Shown here piece after piece: positions 59,755-64,000 of a stretch of DNA of 64,000 nt (position 1 is the stretch's first letter; each line of letters opens with the position of its first letter). This stretch comes from CBDIHH01 sp965279095 (lineage in GTDB: Bacteria > Pseudomonadota > Alphaproteobacteria > Caulobacterales > Caulobacteraceae), in NCBI GenBank assembly GCA_965279095.1, contig CBDIHH010000001.1, forward strand, positions 62,001 to 126,000. Reading direction: 5' to 3'. Both the position numbers and the translations under genes were made by a program. The notes beneath the pieces are model-generated. The model saw only the letters and a list, made by a program, of their open reading frames with translations. It made no database searches and had not been told where the DNA came from.

Positions 59755-61055
59755 TGGTCGCTCTCCGGCTCGCGCCCCTGCATCAGCTTGCCGAGGGTTG
59801 CGACATACAGCACCCAGGTCAGGTCGTTCTGCTTGAGCAGCACGCTCTCGGTGATGGTGGTCATCATCAGGGTGGTCAGGAACAGGGTCGCCCACAGCCC
59901 TCCGGGGCCACGGCGGAACAGGCTGACGAGGGCCAGGGGAATGAAGGCCGCCAGGGTCAGGGCGAACAGGATCACCCCGGTCCAGCCCAGCTGCACGAGG
60001 ATCTCGGCCCAGGCGTTGTCGGCGGCCAGCACCGGCCAGTCGGCCTCCTTGGCCACCCAGGCGGCCGGACCGTTCGGGGCGCTGCGCCAGAAGGCGCCGT
60101 AGCCGAAGCCCTCCCAGGGGCGGTGGGCCACCTGCCGCAGGAGGGCGGCCCAGATGTTGGTGCGCCCGGTGAGGCTGGAGTCCTTGCCCACCGCATTGAA
60201 GAACATGTCGGGGTCGATGGCGAAGGCGACCAGGACCACGATGCCCGCGGCCACCGCCAGCCACAGGCCGGCCACGGCATGGATGGGTCCGCGGCGCAGG
60301 AAGCAGATGGCGGCGAAGCCGGCGAACACCGCCAGCAGGCCGAGGATGGCCGTCGTCGACGTCGACATCACCACCAGGAAGCCGCACAGCAGCGCCCCGC
60401 CCAGCCAGAACCACCACCGCTCCGGGGTGAAGGTCATCACGCACAGGCAGGCCAGCGCCCCGCGCACCATGAAGCCCCCCAGGGCGTTCTTCTCGAAGAA
60501 CAGGCCCTTCCAGGCGCCCACATGGACGCCGTGGTCGACGCCGAAACTGGGAACGGCGACCGCCGCCAGCAGGCTGCCGCCGGCGAGGATCAGCGACACC
60601 CAGGCGATCAGCCGCAGCAGGCCGCGCCAGTCGTAGCGCGCGGCCAGGAACAGGGCGAACAGGGTCGGCACCACCAGGGCGATGGTGCGCCGCTGGGTGA
60701 TATCGGGCTCCAGCGACCATTGGGCCGAGGCCACGGTCCAGCCGATGATGGGCAACAGGGTCAGGGCCGCCAGCCAGACGCGGGGCAGGCGGGGCAGGCG
60801 CCAGCCGAGGATGGCGAACACCACGGCGTAGACCGGCAACCACATCAGCCGCAGCCAGGCGGGGGGCTCGCTCACGCCGTCGGGATTGCCGAGACGGCCA
60901 ATCAGGGCGGCCGACAGCAGCAGCAGCACAATCGCCACCGTCACTGTCTCGACCCACAAAAGGGCGGTGGCGCGCTCGTGGGGCGCCAGGGCGGGCGCGG
61001 GCCGCGCGGGCGCCAGGCCGCCCGTCGTCCAGTATCTCGGTCCTTGGACCAGCAT
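59745..61055 (-). CDS. O-antigen ligase/polymerase family membrane protein (Wzy/ExoQ type)
   Basis: The 436-aa protein has about eleven TM helices and a periplasmic loop containing SLTGRTNIWAALLRQVAHRPWEGFGYGAFW, interrupted here by prose; GRTNIW and GFGYG are the Wzy_C landmarks. It probably joins or polymerises exported glycan repeats. It is divergent from the acyltransferase gene. Confidence 0.88.
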   Translation of the reverse strand: MLVQGPRYWTTGGLAPARPAPALAPHERATALLWVETVTVAIVLLLLSAALIGRLGNPDGVSEPPAWLRLMWLPVYAVVFAILGWRLPRLPRVWLAALTLLPIIGWTVASAQWSLEPDITQRRTIALVVPTLFALFLAARYDWRGLLRLIAWVSLILAGGSLLAAVAVPSFGVDHGVHVGAWKGLFFEKNALGGFMVRGALACLCVMTFTPERWWFWLGGALLCGFLVVMSTSTTAILGLLAVFAGFAAICFLRRGPIHAVAGLWLAVAAGIVVLVAFAIDPDMFFNAVGKDSSLTGRTNIWAALLRQVAHRPWEGFGYGAFWRSAPNGPAAWVAKEADWPVLAADNAWAEILVQLGWTGVILFALTLAAFIPLALVSLFRRGPGGLWATLFLTTLMMTTITESVLLKQNDLTWVLYVATLGKLMQGREPESDQWT

Positions 61056-61184
61056 CGACCGCCCCGCGTGGAATGTCGCGGCCCCTTGTCGGGCCTAAGG
61101 GGTGGACAATTGGTTGCGGCGAACCCTTCCTTCACGCTCGTTCGCTAGGGTCGCCGCCTGAATCTGGCTGCCGCGACAGGTCCC

Positions 61185-62315
61185 ATGACCGACTTCTCGA
61201 CCTCGACCCCAGGGCCCGCTCCGGCCGCCATGCCCCCGCTGACGCGCGGCGGGGCGCTGGACGTCCTGCGCTTCTTCGCCGCCGCCTTCTTCGTGCTCTA
61301 CCACTATGAACAGCATGCGCCGTCGGCGTTCGCGGCGATCCATCCCGGCCTGGGCCGCGGCTATCTGGGCACCGATTTCTTCCTGATCCTGTCGGGCTAT
61401 GTGCTGGGCCGCACCTATGGCCCGAGGCTCAAGGCCAGCGGCATCACCACCGTCGGGTTCCTGATCAAGCGGCTCGCGCGCCTGTGGCCGCCCTATGCGG
61501 TGGTGCTGGCCGCCCTGGTCGCCATGGCCTCGGCGGCCGCGGTCCTGGGCCAGGCGGCCAACAATCCGCAGGGCTTCGACTTCGCCGCCCTGCCCGGCCA
61601 TATCCTGCTGCTGCAGGCCTGGGGCCTGGGCTTCACCCAGGGGTGGAACACCCCCACCTGGACCCTGTCGGCCCTGGTCTTCTGCTACGCCCTGTTCCCG
61701 ACCCTGTGGCGGCTGCTGTCGCGGGTGCGCGGCCCCGCGGTGCTGGCGGTCGGCGTGGCGGCCATCGCCGTCGGCGACCTGGCGGCGCGCGCCGCTGGCC
61801 ACACCTACTACGACATCGACCCCGGCTTCGGCATCCTGCGCGCCGTGCCCCTGTTCATCCTCGGCGTGTCCCTTGCCCGCTATGTCCCCTCCGAGCGCCT
61901 CGCCGAGGCCCGCGGCTGGCTGTGGCCCCTGGCCGCCGCCGCCGTCATCGGCCTGCAGCTTCTGGGACGCCTGGACTTCCTCAGCATCCTGGCCATCGCC
62001 GCCATGGTCCTGTTCGCCGGCGCCCGCCCGCCGGCCAGGCCCTCGGCCCTGGCGGCCCTGGGCGGGCAGCTGTCCTTCGCCCTCTACCTGACCCACACCC
62101 TGGCCGGCATCGTCTGGTACCGGGTGCTGGAGCGGCTGGTTCCGCTCGACAGCCTCACCGGCCCGGTCGCCTGGCTGGCCTGGGCCAGCGCCTTTCCCTT
62201 CGCGGTGGCCTGCGCCTGGGTTTTCCACCGGGTGGTGGAGCGGCCGCTCAAGACCTGGTCAGACCGCCGCTTCGAGGGCCGCCCCGCCTCCCAGCCGGCC
62301 GCCGCCCGGGCCTAG
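61185..62315 (+). CDS. Acyltransferase 3 family membrane protein (OafA/NolL type)
   Basis: The 376-aa protein begins ALDVLRFFAAAFFVLYHY, the usual N-terminal TM with catalytic His near LYHYEQH, followed by GTDFFLILSGYVLGRTYGP and about ten TM helices. It O-acetylates exopolysaccharide or O-antigen using acetyl-CoA. It is in a likely unit with the ATP-grasp gene and flippase that follow. Confidence 0.9.
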   Translation: MTDFSTSTPGPAPAAMPPLTRGGALDVLRFFAAAFFVLYHYEQHAPSAFAAIHPGLGRGYLGTDFFLILSGYVLGRTYGPRLKASGITTVGFLIKRLARLWPPYAVVLAALVAMASAAAVLGQAANNPQGFDFAALPGHILLLQAWGLGFTQGWNTPTWTLSALVFCYALFPTLWRLLSRVRGPAVLAVGVAAIAVGDLAARAAGHTYYDIDPGFGILRAVPLFILGVSLARYVPSERLAEARGWLWPLAAAAVIGLQLLGRLDFLSILAIAAMVLFAGARPPARPSALAALGGQLSFALYLTHTLAGIVWYRVLERLVPLDSLTGPVAWLAWASAFPFAVACAWVFHRVVERPLKTWSDRRFEGRPASQPAAARA

Positions 62316-62380
62316 CGCCCCCTGGCGCGATCCTTGCCGACCCGTGGTCTCTCTACGGGTTTCGAGGCAAGGATGGGACA

Positions 62381-63676
62381 ATGGCCGGCGTTCTGCTGAT
62401 CGGCAATCTGCGCAGCTCCCTGACCCTGGCGCGGCAGTTGTCGCGCGCGGGCCACCAGGTTCACTGCGGCGTCGACGAACTGGACCCCTTCGTCCACGCC
62501 TCGTGGCATGTGCGCGGCTCCTTCGTCCACGCCGCCATCGACCAGGATCCCGGGCGGACCCTCGACCAGGTCGAGGCCTATCTGTCGGGCCAGCCGGACA
62601 TCCAGGCGGTCATCCCCGTCAGCGAGATCGCCGCCCGCCTGCTCTCGCGCCACCGCGACCGCTTCGCGGGCCTGGCGCGGGTGATCGCCCCGTCCGAGGC
62701 GGTGCTCGAGACCTGTATCGACAAGCCGCTGATGTTCGACCTGTGCGAGGAGGTCGGCCTGCCGGTGGCGCCGCGGCGCCTGCCCACGGACCACGCCGGC
62801 CTGATGGCGGCCATCGACGAGATCGGCTTCCCCTGCATCGTCAAGCCGGCGGACGCCGGCCACTTCCTGTTCGAGCGCAAGGCCATCGTCCTGCGCAGCC
62901 GCGCGGAGGCCCGCGCCGCCCTGCCGCACTGGCCCCCCGAGCACGCCCGCCTGTGCGTGCAGAAGTTCGTCGACGCCCCGCGCCACATCCTGATGTTCGC
63001 GGCGCTGGAGGGCGACATCCTCGGGGCGGTGGACTACCGCGTCACCCGCACGGACCTGGCCGATGGCACCGGCTTCACCGCCGATATGGTGTCGGATCGC
63101 GTTCATCCGGTGGTGGCGACGGGTCTGGCGCGGCTGGTGAAGCGGCTCGACTACACCGGCGTCGGCGACGTCGACATCATGGTCGATGACGCCACCGGCG
63201 AGATCAGCTTCCTGGAGCTGAACCCGCGCCTCGGCGCCTCCTACAAGGGGGCGGAGATCTGCGGCCTGCCCCTGTCGCGCCTGATCCTGGCCCTGGGGCT
63301 GGGGGAGGCGCCCCCCGCCTGCCCGGCGCCCTGGCGCCATCCGGTGGGGCGGCGGCTGGTGTGGAGCAAGGCCGACCTCGGAGCGCTGAAGCGCGACCTC
63401 AGGAGCGGCGCCCTGCCACGAGCCGGCGTGCCCGGCCGGCTCGCCACGATGCTGGGCGCGGCCCTGACCGTCCACCATATGACCTTCGACCTGTTCGACC
63501 CCCTGCCGACCCTGTGGTGCTACCTGCACCCCATCTTCCACCGCCTCGGCTTCGGCAAGGCCGTGCGGGCCGCCGTGGAAAGGGAGCGTGAACGGTTTGC
63601 CGGCTATGAAGGCGGCGACCGTCAAACGGCCGGGGCGCCCGCGCGCCCCAAGGTCGCCGCCCTCAGCCCCGGCTAG
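62381..63676 (+). CDS. ATP-grasp superfamily protein
   Basis: The 431-aa protein starts with a Rossmann-like VLLIGNLRSSLTLARQLSRAG and has the ATP-grasp parts FPCIVKPADAG (Lys), EFVDAP-like KFVDAPRH and SFLELNPRLGASY with the metal Glu/Asn. A C-terminal region of about 100 residues is extra. It probably ligates an amino group or carboxylate; in glycan clusters such proteins decorate sugars. ATG 62381 is 65 bp after the acyltransferase. Confidence 0.87.
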   Translation: MAGVLLIGNLRSSLTLARQLSRAGHQVHCGVDELDPFVHASWHVRGSFVHAAIDQDPGRTLDQVEAYLSGQPDIQAVIPVSEIAARLLSRHRDRFAGLARVIAPSEAVLETCIDKPLMFDLCEEVGLPVAPRRLPTDHAGLMAAIDEIGFPCIVKPADAGHFLFERKAIVLRSRAEARAALPHWPPEHARLCVQKFVDAPRHILMFAALEGDILGAVDYRVTRTDLADGTGFTADMVSDRVHPVVATGLARLVKRLDYTGVGDVDIMVDDATGEISFLELNPRLGASYKGAEICGLPLSRLILALGLGEAPPACPAPWRHPVGRRLVWSKADLGALKRDLRSGALPRAGVPGRLATMLGAALTVHHMTFDLFDPLPTLWCYLHPIFHRLGFGKAVRAAVERERERFAGYEGGDRQTAGAPARPKVAALSPG

Positions 63677-63711
63677 AGGCGGCGCCGGCCCCGTCGGGGG
63701 AGGAAGCGGCC

Positions 63712-64000
63712 ATCTTCTGGCGCGGTGTCATCGGCTATTTGCCGGCTCAGCTGGTGCAGACCCTCCTGGGGTTTGCCTCCATCGTCGTGTTCACGCGGCT
63801 TCTGTCCCCGGAAGCCTATGGGCAGTACGCGCTGGCCCTGTCGATCACCGGCATCGTCCAGTGCGTGTGCCTGACCTGGGTCGAGGCGGCGATGGAACGG
63901 TTCCATATCGCCGATCACGACCAGGGCGACGTCAGCGATCACTACGCCACCCTGCAGCGCGCCTGGGCCGCCCTCGCCCTGGTCCTGGCCCTGGTCACCG
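63712..64000 (+). CDS. Polysaccharide flippase N-terminus (Wzx/MATE-like), partial, apparent ATC start
   Basis: The first 96 codons in the window read FWRGVIGYLPAQLVQTLLG, FTRLLSPEAYGQYALAL and on to the window end, a clear oligosaccharide flippase N-terminus. Relatives start MFWRG, but here the codon before FWRG is ATC (63712-63714). A strong GGGGGAGGAAG lies 6-16 bp upstream. TTG in TATTTGCCG is the next possible start. The gene is cut by the window edge. Confidence 0.8.
   Translation, partial: MFWRGVIGYLPAQLVQTLLGFASIVVFTRLLSPEAYGQYALALSITGIVQCVCLTWVEAAMERFHIADHDQGDVSDHYATLQRAWAALALVLALVT

Overview
The window is high-GC chromosomal DNA of an alphaproteobacterium. It is most likely from the Caulobacteraceae (Phenylobacterium, Caulobacter or Brevundimonas-like). 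This is an inference from the strong G/C third-position bias, the ffh-rpsP-rimM-trmD-rplS and leuCDB-asd gene sets, the chvI-chvG-hprK-EIIA-HPr-ahcY order and the abundance of palindromic intergenic repeats. No rRNA gene is present to settle the genus.

Layout. 1-1 kb: an IS110-family transposase abutting rsmB. 1-4.7 kb: oxyR-rsmB (minus strand), divergent from ahpC-ahpD, a peroxide-defence block. 4.7-6.1 kb: murI and a DUF4345 membrane protein. 6.3-13.5 kb: the ffh-rpsP-rimM ... trmD-rplS translation/secretion cluster, split by a HerA-like ATPase, an ArsR/AHSA1 pair and a low-GC secreted protein. 13.6-19.6 kb: argC, leuC, leuD, a small monooxygenase, leuB and asd. 19.8-22.6 kb: a serine-hydrolase esterase, a glutathione S-transferase and a pyridoxal kinase. 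22.6-23.6 kb: a gene-free stretch holding a roughly 185-bp tandem palindromic array and a second palindromic element. 23.7-30.2 kb (minus): chvI, chvG, hprK, EIIA-Man, HPr, CYTH/CHAD and ahcY; ahcY carries a 1-nt frameshift. 30.3-40.4 kb: an outer-membrane barrel, a conserved unknown 570-aa protein, polA, a TbpB-like lipoprotein, a zf-CHCC protein, a CPA2 antiporter and an orphan ABC ATPase, ending at tRNA-Arg(CCG). 40.7-50.7 kb (minus): a heavy-metal block of czcI-like, czcC, czcB and czcA, plus an ABC exporter whose two DUF3526 permeases include one with a His-rich loop. 50.8-53.8 kb: an aldo/keto reductase divergent from its probable TetR regulator, and a GH130 enzyme. 53.8-59 kb: a lipoprotein/M48 protease/lipoprotein operon, two transglutaminase-like proteins and an N-formylglutamate amidohydrolase family protein. 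59-64 kb: an envelope polysaccharide cluster with deacetylase, O-antigen ligase/polymerase, acyltransferase, ATP-grasp protein and the start of a flippase.

How the genes work together. OxyR carries both redox cysteines and faces ahpCD, so it probably controls peroxide reduction. ChvI/ChvG and the HprK-EIIA-HPr branch form one overlapping transcription unit that links envelope sensing with PTS-type phosphate signalling. The ahcY promoter at its end has its own perfect 22-bp palindromic operator. The czc genes form a complete tripartite efflux pump with an ABC transporter read in the same direction.

The main unexplained structure is the set of intergenic palindromes. At least three multi-copy families (A, B, C) and several single ones sit between genes, often touching stop codons. 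Family C shows compensatory changes between its two copies. All calls come from reading the sequence. No database search was run, so family names rest on recognised motifs.
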